Below, piece by piece: positions 1 to 11,489 of a stretch of 64,000 bases of DNA. The stretch is from Cotesia glomerata. Its lineage: Eukaryota > Arthropoda > Insecta > Hymenoptera > Braconidae. A model generated the notes under the pieces. The model made no database searches, was not told the origin of the DNA, and saw nothing but the letters and a program-made list of their open reading frames with translations. Where the stretch lies: positions 23,653,885 through 23,717,884 of the forward strand of contig NC_058162.1 of the NCBI RefSeq assembly GCF_020080835.1, read 5' to 3'. The translations under genes and the position numbers were made by a program. Each line of letters starts with the position of its first letter. The stretch's first letter is position 1.

Positions 1-1403
1 TAGGTATTTTTTAGAAGTTTTTCAGAAGACTTCACAATTTCATGACAATTTTAAACGGTTTTTAAATGATTTTGAAGAAGATAATTTATTTTTGCACAGC
101 TGTAGATTTGTCTAGAAATTAATGAATGAAACATTTATTGAACATTTTTGGGACAATTTTAGGACATTTTTGGGACAATTTTAAGACATTTTTTTAATAT
201 TTTTAGGAAAATTTTGAACGTTTTTCAAATAATTAAAAAAAAAAAACAATTTATTTTTGCACGGTTGTAGATTTGTCCTAAAATTAATAGATGAAAAATT
301 TTAGGACATTTTTGGGACAACTTTAGGACAATTTTAGGACATTTTCTGAATATTTTTAGGACAATTTTGAACGTTTTTCAAATAATTAAAAAAAAAAACG
401 TCGTGAAAAAGTTCTAAAAATTTTCGAATTTTGTTGTAGAAACATCACAGAATTGTCCCAAAAATGTCCTCAAGTTGTCCCAAAAATGTCCTAAAATTGT
501 CCCAAAAATGTCCTAAAGTTGTCCCAAAAATGTCCTAAAATTTTTCATCTATGAATTTTAGTACAAATCTACAAGCGTGCAAAAATAAATTATCTTTCTT
601 GAAATCGGTCAAAAGTGTCGTGAAATGGTTCTAAAAATGTTCAAAGTTTGTTGTAGAAACATTACAGAACTGTCCCAAAAATGTCCTAAAATTGTCCCAA
701 AAATGTCCTAAAGTTGTCCCAAAAATGTCCTAAAGTTGTCCCAAAAATGTCCTAAAGTTGTCCCAAAAATATCCTAAAATTTTTCATCTATTAATTTTAG
801 GACAAATCTACAACCGTGCAAAAATAAATTGTTTTTTTTTTTTTAATTATTTGAAAAACGGTTCTGGCAAGATCTACCTCCTGAAATTACAAATTCTCTT
901 GGTCTAGAATCCTTCAAAACAAAAGTATTTGATTTTCTTATAAATCTCGAACAATGACAAAACAGTGAGCTGGTTAATAAGTTTAATATGTTTAAAAACA
1001 TTATGTCCATTTGAACATTATATAAATTCTATATTTTATACTATCATGCAAATTTCATATTTCCATTATGTATATATTAGCTGTACTTATGTGAATTATA
1101 ATTTTATGTATATCATTTTTGCCATTCGGCTTTGTGCCTTGGCATTTACACCAAATAAATAAATAAATAAATAAATAAAAACGTTCAAAATTGTCCTAAA
1201 AATATTAAAAAAATGTTCCGAAAATGTCCTAAAATTGTCCCAAAAATGTTCAATAAATGTTTCATCCATTAATTTCTAGACAAATCTACAGCTGTGCAAA
1301 AATAAATTATCTTCTTCAAAATCATTTAAAAACCGTTTGAAATTGTTGTAAAATTGTCATGAAATTGTGAAGTCTTCTGAAAATCTTCAAAAAAATACCT
1401 AAA
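1..1403. mobile_element. foldback element rich in GGGACAATTTTAGGACATT repeats
   Basis: The left part (1-200) and the right part (about 1235-1403) are near-perfect reverse complements, for example GCACAGCTGTAGATTTGTCT against AGACAAATCTACAGCTGTGC. Inner arms at 200-400 and 450-850 repeat the same motifs in opposite sense. The core is many copies of TTTTAGGACA/TGTCCCAAAA. It is probably a degenerate foldback DNA transposon cut by the window edge. Related motifs continue to about 1545. Confidence 0.65.
861..1177 (+). mobile_element. 5'-truncated non-LTR retrotransposon (CR1/jockey-like 3' end)
   Basis: It opens in frame with FWQDLPPEITNSLGLESFKT and ends LINLEQ-stop (862-957). This is the W-x-x-LP...S-L-x-x-FK motif found at the C-terminus of many LINE reverse transcriptase ORFs. 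An AT-rich 3'UTR follows and ends in (AAAT)n at about 1151-1177. It sits inside the foldback, flanked by a short repeat of AAAACG (before 861 and after 1177). It is a dead 3' fragment with no polymerase domain. Confidence 0.7.
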
Positions 1404-1545
1404 ATCGACGAAAAATTACTTAAACGCACTATTTTAAAATTTTTAATTTTTTTTTGAGATGTCCCAAAATTGTCCCAAAAATGTCCCAAATTGTGTCACG
1501 TTTGGATGTCCCACGCTTGGGACAATTTTAGGACAATTTTTTTTT

Positions 1546-2601
1546 TATACGGGTTGCAAGATTTCGGAATCTGTGAAAAAAAGTTTTCTTCGTTAATAAG
1601 ACTTTCTGAAGAGAATTAGTGCAACGACAAAAAGAGTTTATTTTTATTTTTAATTTTTTTTTTTGTAGAAAATTTGTGCCGCTGTTAAAAGAATTTTTCA
1701 GAGATTTTTTGATTAATTAAGAATTCTAATAGAGAATTAGTGTGACTGTTAAAAGTGTTATTCAGATTTTTATTACTTTAATATTACAATTTTCTACGCA
1801 ATAATTGAATTTCAAAGTGTTCAAAATTAGTACTAAGGGTTCAATTTTATAAATATCTTGAAAAATTGGGAATTTTCATGATCTAACAAAAAAACATTCA
1901 AGACTTAAAAAAATTTACAAATTTTAAGATTCATTTTTTTTTTATAATTGTTTAATTTCATAAAAATTTGAAAATTTCTTTTATCATAAATATTGTCCGT
2001 GATTAACTATATGGATGTTTATCCTTAAAAGTACAGACGTTAGTTTAGTGCGTTCTTGGTAAATACTAAATCTCAATATCGGATCGAAGCTACTGCTACT
2101 GGGATTAAAGCTACATCTTTTATCAAAAGATCCGAGATATCAGCGTGCATTAATCGTGTTGTGTAGTGTAATGCAAGGCACCGCATATATCTTCGGGCAC
2201 ATGGGAGTTTTTAAATAAAATGAGTACACGACCTTCATATAACGTTACATACGTTGTTCTACTACTTGAATTATTAGCTTGTAGAGTCATGAAATTGTTT
2301 GAGAATAACTATTAACTTGAGATAATTCTATTCACTCGGCCGTTTTTTATGTTCTCTTTTGCTATCTCGGTGATTATCTTTCGCTTTTGTTATTTATTTT
2401 ATTAAGAATAATAAAGTTTAACTTTGAAGTTAACAATTAGATGAGATTAATATTTTTTAAGCTTTCGGATTTTGTAACAATTTGAAATTTTGGTCAATAT
2501 TAAGTTTAAAAATAGAAATTTTTGAATTTAAATAGAATAAATATTTAATTATAAAATAGTGAAGAAATATTAATTAATGAAAAAGTAAATAAATAATAGT
2601 A
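1546..2601. other. AT-rich sequence, nothing recognised
   Basis: No ORF, RNA or clear repeat boundary was found. The stretch 2000-2340 is less simple in composition and may be unique sequence downstream of nemo. Confidence 0.5.
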
Positions 2602-2791
2602 CTAAAATTAGCAGACGTTTATTAATTTTTTTTATCAATTAAATTTGAAGTAAAAAAATATTTTCAAAAAATTTTAAATTTCTTAATTATTGATATTTTT
2701 AAAAATGTAAGCTCATCCTGATGTCACATTCATCAAGAGCTTTAATTTGAATACCCACATGCATTTTTGATATATTTTTCATATATACATA

Positions 2792-3147
2792 TTAGGGTGT
2801 GCCAAAATGTAACTTCCTTGATGGACCTCTTAAAATTGGAATTTTGAGTTCCGCTTTTAACAGGAGTTGTGTTTGGGCATTTCCTGACATATTTTGAGCG
2901 TTAAGGATTTATTTGATTTTTATAAAATTTTTTAACAGGAGTTTTGTTCGGCCAAATTTTGAAATTTTGAAATTCCAGCAAAAATGGCCGAACAAAACTC
3001 CTGTTAAAAAATTTTATAAAAATTAAATAAATCCTTAACGCTCAAAATATATCAGAAAATGCCCAAACACAACTCCTGCTAAAAGCGGAACTCAAAATTC
3101 CAATTTTAAGAGGTCCATCAAGAATGTTACATTTTGGCACACCCTAA
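2792..3147. mobile_element. palindromic foldback MITE with TACATA flanks
   Basis: Two arms of about 170 bp are near-perfect reverse complements. The ends are TTAGGGTGTGCCAAAATGTA and TACATTTTGGCACACCCTAA, and the loop lies near 2965. TACATA occurs directly on both sides (2786-2791 and 3148-3153), consistent with a target-site duplication. The high arm identity suggests recent insertion. Confidence 0.8.
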
Positions 3148-3158
3148 TACATATATAT

Positions 3159-3862
3159 ACACGGAAATAAAATTGAAGGAGTTTTTACTAATTTACTATT
3201 GTAATTTTTACTAAATAAAAGAGTAACGGTGGACTATACTTCTTATTTAGTAATTTTTACGATCTACTATTGTAAATTTTATCCAACAAATAAGACAAGC
3301 AAGAGTCTTAAAAAGTCGAATACTATAGAGCAAATTATACAATATGTGTTTGTGAACTTTACAATTCAACTATTGTAAAAATTCACAGTTGGTTTTTTTA
3401 AAAGAAATATTAGGGAGGGAGAGAGATAGAAGAGTGGACTAATTGGTACCTGTACAGTAATCGAAAAAAGAAACCGACATTTTCGTGCTATCTGGGAATC
3501 GAACCCAGAACTCTGTGTTGGCAGCCAGAGACTCTCCCTCTACGCTACCTGAGGTAAACTAAGACACATATCCTTTAACATTCACATAAACTCGGAGTCT
3601 AGCGCTGTGCACGGCCATCACTCACACTAATTGAGAAACATTCCAATTCAACTATTGTAAAATTTGCTATAGTTCTATTGGAAAGATACAGAGGCAGCAC
3701 TGGAAATTTTCATCTCTTACTTTTTACAATAGTAATATCGTATTTTTTCATGAATAAATAGTATTTTTTCTTCTAAAATATTTGAAAATTAATAGTAATC
3801 AAAGTATAGTCCAGCTTTACAATAGTTGTATCGTAAATTTTCCCAGAAATTTTTTCCCGTGT
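3159..3862. mobile_element. MITE with ACACGGRAA ends
   Basis: The ends ACACGGAAATAAAA (3159) and TTTTTTCCCGTGT (3862) are inverted. The interior repeats the motif ACTATTGTAAA/TTTACAATAGT in both senses. It contains a tRNA-like segment at 3487-3556 and lies inside the foldback at 2702-3987. Confidence 0.6.
3487..3556 (-). pseudogene. tRNA-like sequence (degenerate)
   Basis: The complement has a D-arm-like GTAGCGTAGAGGGAGAGT, a perfect T-arm (CTGGG-TTCGATT-CCCAG) and the B-box GGTTCGATTCC (3495-3505). The acceptor stem does not pair well and the anticodon arm has mismatches. It lies inside a MITE, so it is probably a tRNA pseudogene or the head of a tRNA-derived SINE. Confidence 0.5.
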
Positions 3863-4124
3863 AGTATATACAAATATATGAAATATATGAAAGATTGATG
3901 TGGGTACTCAAATGAAAAATTTCGATGAGTGTACTGTCAGGGTGAGCTTATATCTTTAAAAATATCAATAGTTCACAAGATACAAGGTAATTTCTTAATT
4001 ATTAACATTTTTTAAGATATAAACTCATTTCGATGTTACACTCATCGAGACCTTTCATTTAAATACCTACATGGCATTTTTGATAGATTTTATATATATG
4101 GTATTTGTGAAATATATAAATATA

Positions 4125-6071
4125 CTAGCAGGTCACCCCGGCTTCGCACGGATATTTAACAAAAATTTTTAAATTAATTATCTAATTCATCAAGATTCGC
4201 CGTATTTCGCTCAAATTCAGACACACAGAGTCAAAGATCTAATTCATCAGGATTCGCTGTAATTCGCTCAAATTTAGATACACAGAGTCAAAGATCTGAA
4301 ATTCGGACGCAGAAGGATCTAAGGTAAAAGCCCCAATTATTGACGGGGGTCTAAATATTGACACCCTAAATTATTTTTAAATATATTAAATTATCTGTAA
4401 TAAGAATAACGATCAAATAAATTTTTATTAAATTCTAATTAATTAAAAAATTGAAAAAAATCACATTCAGTTCAAAATATTAAATATTAATTATTAAAAA
4501 AAAATAAAGTTAGCACCAGTTCATCAAATCAGCTTACGAGCGTCTATTTTCTTAACAACTTTGGTTAGAAAAGCATTTTTTTTAACTGCCGAGTTTAAAT
4601 TAATTTTTTCATGTAATTATATGATCTATTTTTTTTTTTTAATTAACAATATATCAAATATTTATAAAATTAAATAATCGAAATTAATTATATGCTTTAT
4701 AATATTTAAATAATGGGAGTCAATAACTAGTTCATAATTTTCATGGTGAATCCCATATTGACAGCCAGTCGACAACGCTATGACGCCTTTTTTTTTTAAG
4801 TATAAATTACGTTATATACGCAATTATATTCAAGGCTTTTAACTGTCAAATAACTCGGCGTGTTTTAGTGTTAAATAAGTTTTTAAATAAATTGTTATAT
4901 TTTTCATAATAATTATTCATTCATAGAAATTATGATTAATTAACTTTAATAATATTGATTACTTTATATCAAGTTTTTGATAAATAACAATATAACCAAA
5001 TGATTCGATGCATGTGCAGTAGGGGCGTCAATAATTGGGGTTACGGTACGTCAATAATTAGATCAATCAGTTTTTTAACCCTCAATAATTGGTGTATCCA
5101 GATCATATATTTAATTATTTAAAATTAATTAGTAAATATCACTGATTATCATTTTAAAAAAAGAAATTGATTAGTTAAAACATTACTGAAGACATTACCA
5201 CAAACAAAATTCATCGATATTTATATTTGATTGCTTAAAAAAAATGAAATCATAACTTTGTCTCTTATAGCGTCAATAATTGGAGCTTTTACCTTAAATG
5301 AAAATTATAAATGATCTTTTAAAAATTCTATGAAAATATCCTTTATGGAAATATTTCTCTGCTAAAAGTCAGAAAAAGTTTTAAAAAATGTGAAAAAAAA
5401 TTCTGAAATTTTTTTATTCTCAGAAAAAGTCTTAAAAATCTGAAGAACTTTTTATCTCTTTGAGAGTTTTAAAACCTAATTCACACTAATTCGCTTAAAT
5501 ACGGACACAGTAGGATTTAACGTTGAAAATTATAAATGAACTCTTTGAACACTAATAGAAAATTACTACCAAATTTGAAGTCTATAGGAACTACAGTATG
5601 AAACTTAAAAATTTCCATTGTTTATATCCACCCCCGCAATCTCCTGTGGGATAAAATATCGTAAAATTTGTTCATAAATGATTTTTACATCACTTATAAA
5701 AAATCCTATCAAATTTGGAGTCTGTAGAAGCTATAGTTTGAAAAATAAAAATTTTCATTGTTAATGCCCACCCCTACAACTCTTTTTTGAGGTGATCTAT
5801 CGCAAATTCGTTCATAAACTATTTCTAGATCTCTTACAGAAAATTCCTATCAAATTTGGAGTCGATAGAAGCTATAGTTTAAAAACGGGAATTTTCCATT
5901 GTTAACACCCCCGCAAACCCCTTTGGCTGAGGAATTTCTTAAAATCCGTTCTTAGCTGACCTCTACATGGCAAAAGTAATATTTCTACCGAATTTCAAGT
6001 ATCTAGATCTGATTGTTCTCGAAAGATCGTGATAAGTGGCTATATAGATAGGAATCTCATAATAATATAGA
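4125..6071 (-). mobile_element. Helitron-like element, non-autonomous, with exact A|T insertion
   Basis: On the minus strand it begins TCTATATTATTATGAG at 6071 and ends GTGACCTGCTAG at 4125, with host A before TC and T after CTAG. The insertion splits a foldback MITE. Related copies keep the uninterrupted site AAATATA|TAAAATATATG (26151|26152 and 26781|26782), and no target duplication is present here. All this fits Helitron rules. It carries internal repeats (CCTATCAAATTTGGAGTC...) and a nested TA-flanked MITE at 4322-5294. No Rep/helicase ORF is present. Confidence 0.8.
4322..5294 (+). mobile_element. AGGTAAAAGCCCC MITE, complete monomer
   Basis: A 973-bp element with ends AGGTAAAAGCCCCAATTATT and ...AATTGGAGCTTTTACCT, flanked by TA on both sides (4320-4321, 5295-5296). 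TA duplications point to a Tc1/mariner-type source. It is nested inside the Helitron and therefore younger than it. It has no coding capacity. Confidence 0.85.
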
Positions 6072-6759
6072 TAAAATATATGAAAAATTGATGTGGGTAC
6101 TCAAATGAAAGGTTTCGATGAGTGTAATGTCGGGGTGAGCTTATATCTCTAAAAATGTCAATAGTTCAGAAGATACAAGGTCATTTCTGAATTATGGATC
6201 TAGAAATAGAGAATTTTCAAACGCAGCCTGAATACTTATCTTAATAAATTGACTATCAGTGAGAATGATATAAAACCTTTAAAAGGCACAAATTTCAATC
6301 AAGACCTTTGTAATGACACTAAATTTCACTAAAAAAACCGATTTATCATATGACTATCCTGGATATAAAATTTTTCTTTGTAACGTCCACGTTTTCTAAA
6401 ATATAAATATCTAATTTGTCCCCGGCTCGAAATTTGCTCGCCGGAGTCCAGAGTCATAAACGGGGATCACATTATCAATAACAAAATATTAACAAAACGC
6501 TTCATTTTAAATAAATCAAAAAAAAGAAAACCTCTTCATTGGCCTGATCATATTAATAAACGATATAAACAATATAAGCAAATTAAACAATATAAACAAT
6601 ACATTAGAACACTCTTTTCACACATATTGGCGGTTCAAAATCATTAACGCGGTTCAAAATCAAGAAACAATATAAGCAATATACACTAATACGATAGAAA
6701 CTTTCTATCCAAACATACACGACGGTATTCACGGTTCAAACTCAAAAAAAAAAAAAAAA

Positions 6760-7150
6760 AAATCGCGTTCTCCAGTTCGCGGCGCTAGTGGGTCAATTTC
6801 CTACTCGGGATTCCCCCGGAGAAACGAGAGGATAGTCTCCAACTCCCTTCTCCCGCGGTGCTGCCACCCAGGTCCCCGAAGTCGAAGTATCTAGCTGACT
6901 TCCTCGACCTCCTAATCGCCGTCCCCAAGGATCGAGAGGATAGCCTCCAGCTCGATCCCACCTACACGACTTATGATCACCTACCGTACCTCAGCTGAAG
7001 GCTTCGGCACGGGGAGTAGCACTTTCATCCGGTCGGTTCACGATACTTACCTGGGCCTTGGTCAGACTCCAGGTAGAGTATCATCCTCTCGAATTACTTG
7101 GTGAAGAGTATTCAACCGAGTAATTCTCTCGAGAAAGAATTGCTCTCCTT
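6760..7150. other. GC-rich island of unknown origin
   Basis: It stands out from the AT-rich background. It contains repeats of CGAGAGGATAGTCTCC / CGAGAGGATAGCCTCC and several hairpin-prone stretches. A minus-strand frame of about 55 codons is open but matches no family I recognise. It could be the leader of a larger transposon. Confidence 0.4.
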
Positions 7151-7251
7151 ATCGAGCCAAATTTTGGCGTTTATCAGTTTTCCCCTAACTCTCTTGTAAC
7201 GAACCGGAAGGGTCGTTTTAGACACCTGTCCGGTGTCCTCGAACTAGCATT

Positions 7252-7612
7252 CAATAGTATATTACACACCTAGGGAAGTAAAGTAAGAAATGTTTCAGAT
7301 CACATGTGATTGTTGACCGAGGCGAAGCCGAGGTCAACAAACATGTGATCTGAGGCTTTCTTATTTACTTCCCGTGGAGTATATACTATTTTTTTGCTCG
7401 ACGGGCAGAAAGCGTCAACTTTCGGCCCGCTGCGCTAAACGAAGTTGCCCCTTTCTGCCTTCGTCGAGCAAAAAAATAGTATACACTCCACGGGAAGTAA
7501 ATAAGAAAGCCTCAGATCACATGTTTGTTGACCTCGGCTTCGCCTCGGCCAACAATTACATGTGATCTGAGACATTTCTTACTTTACTTCCCTAGGTGTG
7601 TAATATACTATT
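7252..7612. repeat. nested palindrome with strong internal hairpins
   Basis: The outer arms (ATTACACACCTAGGGAAGTA / TACTTCCCTAGGTGTGTAAT) and middle arms (ACTTCCCGTGGAGTATA / TATACACTCCACGGGAAGT) are inverted about a centre near 7430. Each arm contains its own hairpin (GAGGCGAAGCCGAGG; GAGGCGAAGCC and its complement). A third relative of the central GGCAGAAAG...CTTTCTGCC hairpin follows at 7617-7695. The ORFs crossing it are artefacts of the symmetry. Confidence 0.75.
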
Positions 7613-8112
7613 TTTGTCCGACGAAGGCGGAAAGCGGCAACTTAGTTTAGCGCAGCGGGACGAAAGTTGCCACTTTCCGCCCGGAGGGCAAAAAATAATT
7701 ATTTGTTATTTTAATCGTAATTTCCTTCATTTTCTATCCATTCGTTTCGTCAAATTCACAATTCTTTATTATTTTAATCGCAATTTCTTTCATTATAAAT
7801 ATTCGTTGATTTTCCATACTAAATCTTGTTCGGAACTTAGAATAATTTGCCCAGTCTTTTAATTTCTTTTACAATTAATTCGCTCGGCTTCGTAATAATT
7901 TCTCACACGCTTAATTTCTTAATTTAATCATACCTTCGGTAACAATAATATAAAATTATTAACTAAATAAATACAATAATTAAATAATAATCGCCGCACT
8001 AATAACAATAATTGTTTCTATTAATTTTTAAGTAATTAATAAAAAATAAACTAAAATACTCAAATACAAAAAGTAAAATCTGGGTCATATCTTATTTTCT
8101 TAATAATATAGA

Positions 8113-9080
8113 TCATAACACATTCTAAAATTTGCAAAGTAAATTATTTTTCCTTTAATTTAATGAACAAAAAAATTAATTGGAAAATTAAAAAATAACC
8201 TTTTAGAAGTCCACTCAAAATTTTAATTTTTCTTAAAAATTAAAATTTTATATTCGATGAAATAAAAAAAATTTATCAACTTCTATAGTAAGAAGATAAA
8301 ATCAAACAAAAAAAAATTAAATGTACTTATCGTGCTTCCTTCCTCCTCATTTTTCACCCACGTTGCAATCGTACTCACTTCCATTTGTCATTAATCAGCA
8401 ATGCAAACAGTTTCATAACATCTCATTATGCCTTCTCAAATCGAGCTCTAGATTCTCTAATTTACGACGTCCGACACTGCAATTTTCCACCTTCAATACA
8501 TAATCCCCAATTGAAAACAAAGTTCCAGAGGGAGCAATAAATAATTAATAAAACAACAGTATTATCAAAACATGTATAACGATTTATTGAGGAGCTAATT
8601 CAAGCATTAAATTGTATTTTATCGTGAAATGCAGGTACCTACCCAAGTTTCATATCTGTTTCATATTTCATATTACTACTCTCTAATTTAGATATCAATT
8701 ATAATTGTAATTGTTATAATATAATTAGTCCTTACAATTCACCTTAATGCTCATCGTCTTCTCGTGGTTCGACTAGACTATGTAAAACCCGAACGAAGCT
8801 TTGTATATTTTAATAATATTATTCTTAAAGTGTACTTTTGATTGCCAGTCTTCAATGCTCTGCTATTTTGCCATCTGTTTTTACAAATATTTATTATTTT
8901 TAAACTTTAAAATCGCCCACGAGATTTTTTTTTATCCAATTTTATTCAACACGCACACATATATTTGTATATAGTTTTAATTAATGTACAGAGAAGCATC
9001 TTCCGTCGGCTCTTTAGGTTATCTTCAAACAATGCCCTCTCTTCCTCAAACAAAGTTGAATTTTCATGAATTATTATTAA
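8113..9080. other. AT-rich sequence, nothing recognised
   Basis: No repeat partner or gene was found in the window. 8640-9060 looks like unique sequence downstream of nemo. Confidence 0.5.
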
Positions 9081-9082
9081 TA

Positions 9083-11489
9083 TAAAAGCCCTAATTATTC
9101 ACAGGGATCTAAATATTGACACCCTAAATTATTTTTAAATATATTTAATCATCTGTAATAAGAATAACTATCATATAAATTTTTATTGAATTCTAATTAA
9201 TTAAAAAATTGAAAAAAATTTCTCAGTTCAAAATATTAAATATTAATTATTAAGAAAAATAAAAGCACCAGTTCATCAAACCAGCATACGAGCGTCTATT
9301 TTCTTAACAACTTTGGTTAGAAAAGAATTTTTTTAAAATGCCGAATTTTAATTAATTTCTTCATCTAATTATATGATCTTTTTTTTTTAATTAACAATAC
9401 ATGAAAAATTTATAAAATTGAATAATCGAAATTGATTGTATGCTTTATAATATTTAAATAATGGGTGTCAATAACTAGTTGATAATTTTTAAGTTGAATC
9501 TCATATTGACAGCTATTCGACAGCGCTATCACGCCTTTTTTTTTACTTAAACCTAAAAAATTCACTGTAAGAGTTTGAACTCATCTGATTCAATAAATTA
9601 TTCTTAAATTAATTTTCATATTTTTAATAGTAATTAATCATTTATGGAAATTATTATTAAAAAGCTTCAATAAAATTGATTACTTAATAAGGTAAAAGCC
9701 CCAATTATTGACAGGGGTCTAAATATTGACACCCTAAATTATTTTTAAATATATTTAATCATCTGTAATAAGAATAACTATCATATAAATTTTTATTGAA
9801 TTCTAATTAATTAAAAAATTGAAAAAAATTACTCAGTTCAAAATATTAAATATTAATTATTAAGAAAAATAAAAGCACCAGTTCATCAAACCAGCATACG
9901 AGCGTCTATTTTCTTAACAACTTTGGTTAGAAAAGAATTTTTTTAAAATGCCGAATTTTAATTAATTTCTTCATCTAATTATATGATCTTTTTTTTTTTA
10001 ATTAACAATACATGAAAAATTTATAAAATTGAATAATCGAAATTGATTGTATGCTTTATAATATTTAAATAATGGGTGTCAATAACTAGTTGATAATTCT
10101 TAAGTTGAAACTCATATTGACAGCCATTCGACAGCGCTGTGACGCCTTTTTTTTACTTTAACCTAAAAAATTTACTGTAAGAGTTTGAACTCTTCTGATT
10201 CAATAAATTATTTTTGAATTAATTTTTGTATTTTTAATAGTAATTAATCATTTATGGAAATTATTATTATTAAACTTGAATAATATTGATTACTTAATAA
10301 TAAGTTTCGATGAATAAGAATAAGCAGATGATTCGACGCATGCGCAGTATAATTGTCAATAATTGGGGTTAAAGTATGTCAGTAATTAGATCAATCAGTT
10401 TTTTAACTAAATAATTGGTGTATCCGGATAATTTATTTAATTATTCATAATTAATTAGTAAATATCACTATCATTTTAAAAAAAGAAATTGATTAGTAAA
10501 AACATTACTTGAGACATTGCCACAAACAAAATTCAACGATAGTGATTTTTAATTGCTTAAAAAAAAAGGAGTCATAACTTTGTCTCTTATAAGGTAAAAG
10601 CCCCAATTATTGACACCCTAAATTATTTTTAAATATATTTAATCATCTGTAATTAGAATAACTATCATATAAATTTCTATTATATTCTAATTAATTAAAA
10701 AATTGAAAAAAATTACTCAGTTCAAAATATTAAATATTAATTATTAAGAAAAATAAAAGCACCAGTTCATCAAACCTTACGAGCGTCTATTTTTTTAACA
10801 ACTTTGGTTAGAAAAGAATTTTTTTAAAATGCCGAAATTTAATTAATTTCTTCATCTAATTATATGATCTTTGTTTTTTTTTAATTAACAATATATGAAA
10901 AATTTATAAAATTGAATAATCGAAATTAATTGTATGCTTTATAATATTCAAATAATGGGTGTCAATAACTAGTTGATAATTTTTAAGTTGAATCTCATAT
11001 TGACAGCCATTCGACAGCGCTGTGACGCCGTTTTTTTACTTTAACCTAAAAAATTTACTGTAAGAGTTTGAACTCTTCTGATTCAATAAATTATTTTTCG
11101 ATTAATTTTTGTATTTTTAATAGTAATTAATCATTTATGGGAATTATTATTAATAAACTTTAATAATATTGATTACTTAATAATAAGTTTCGATGAATAA
11201 GAATAAGCAGATGATTCTAGGCATGTGCAGTATAGGTGTCAACAATTGGGGTTAAGTTATGTCAATAATTAGATCAATCAGTTTTTTAACTAAATAATTG
11301 GTGTATCCGGATAATCTATTTAATTATTCATAATTAATTAGTAAATATCACTATCATTTTAAAAAAAGAAATTGATTAGTAAAAACATTACTTGAGACAT
11401 TACCACAAACAAAATTTATATTGATATTTGATTTTAAAAAAATCAAATCATAACTTTGTCTCTTAGTGTTAATAATTAGGGCTTTACCT
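9083..11489 (+). mobile_element. AGGTAAAAGCCCC MITE, three fused units
   Basis: Unit 1 (9083-9689) is truncated at GATTACTTAATA and joined directly to unit 2 (9690-10591). Unit 2 is cut at CTCTTATA and joined to unit 3 (10592-11489). Unit 3 ends GCTTTACCT followed by TA. Each new unit starts AGGTAAAAGCCCC at a TA. The missing tails of units 1 and 2 do not reappear downstream, so this is not simple nesting. The 1-2 junction is identical to the one at 19.6 and 24.15 kb. Confidence 0.8.

Larger units (their letters stand above)
2702..3987. mobile_element. foldback MITE, ATAAGCTCATCCCGATGTTA family, copy 1 (interrupted)
   Basis: The left arm (2702-2791) reads GTAAGCTCATCCTGATG...; the right arm (3863-3987) is its reverse complement ending ...GGGTGAGCTTATATC. 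The arms also share GAGTACCCACAT / ATGTGGGTACTC. The middle is filled by two later insertions (2792-3147 and 3159-3862). Other copies are at 4012-6180, 25760-25990, 26030-26257, 26650-26893 and 27090-27318. Confidence 0.75.
4012..6180. mobile_element. foldback MITE, ATAAGCTCATCCCGATG family, copy 2 (split)
   Basis: The left arm is at 4012-4124 and the right arm at 6072-6180. The two halves are separated by the Helitron and rejoin to the sequence seen in intact copies at 26.1 and 26.8 kb. Confidence 0.75.
6186..8112. repeat. part of a larger Helitron-like repeat with GC-rich insert
   Basis: 6186-6385 is homologous to 27325-27530, the 5' part of the small Helitron at 26979-27563. The right end TTAATAATATAGA (about 8112) has the same terminus (TCTATATTATTAA on the minus strand). 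Between them are a GC-rich island (6760-7150), a palindrome (7252-7612) and an AT-rich stretch. This suggests a longer Helitron relative. Its 3' end (CTAG) was not located. Confidence 0.45.

Noticed and set aside
1..1545. CRISPR-like regular repeats (TGTCCCAAAAATGTCCTAAA)
   Set aside because: Units are contiguous and degenerate with no spacers, the pattern inverts, and the genome is eukaryotic.
7374..7862. ORFs of 63 and 88 codons
   Set aside because: They read across palindromes; the repeated RKRQLS/GKRQLS words come from repeated hairpin arms.
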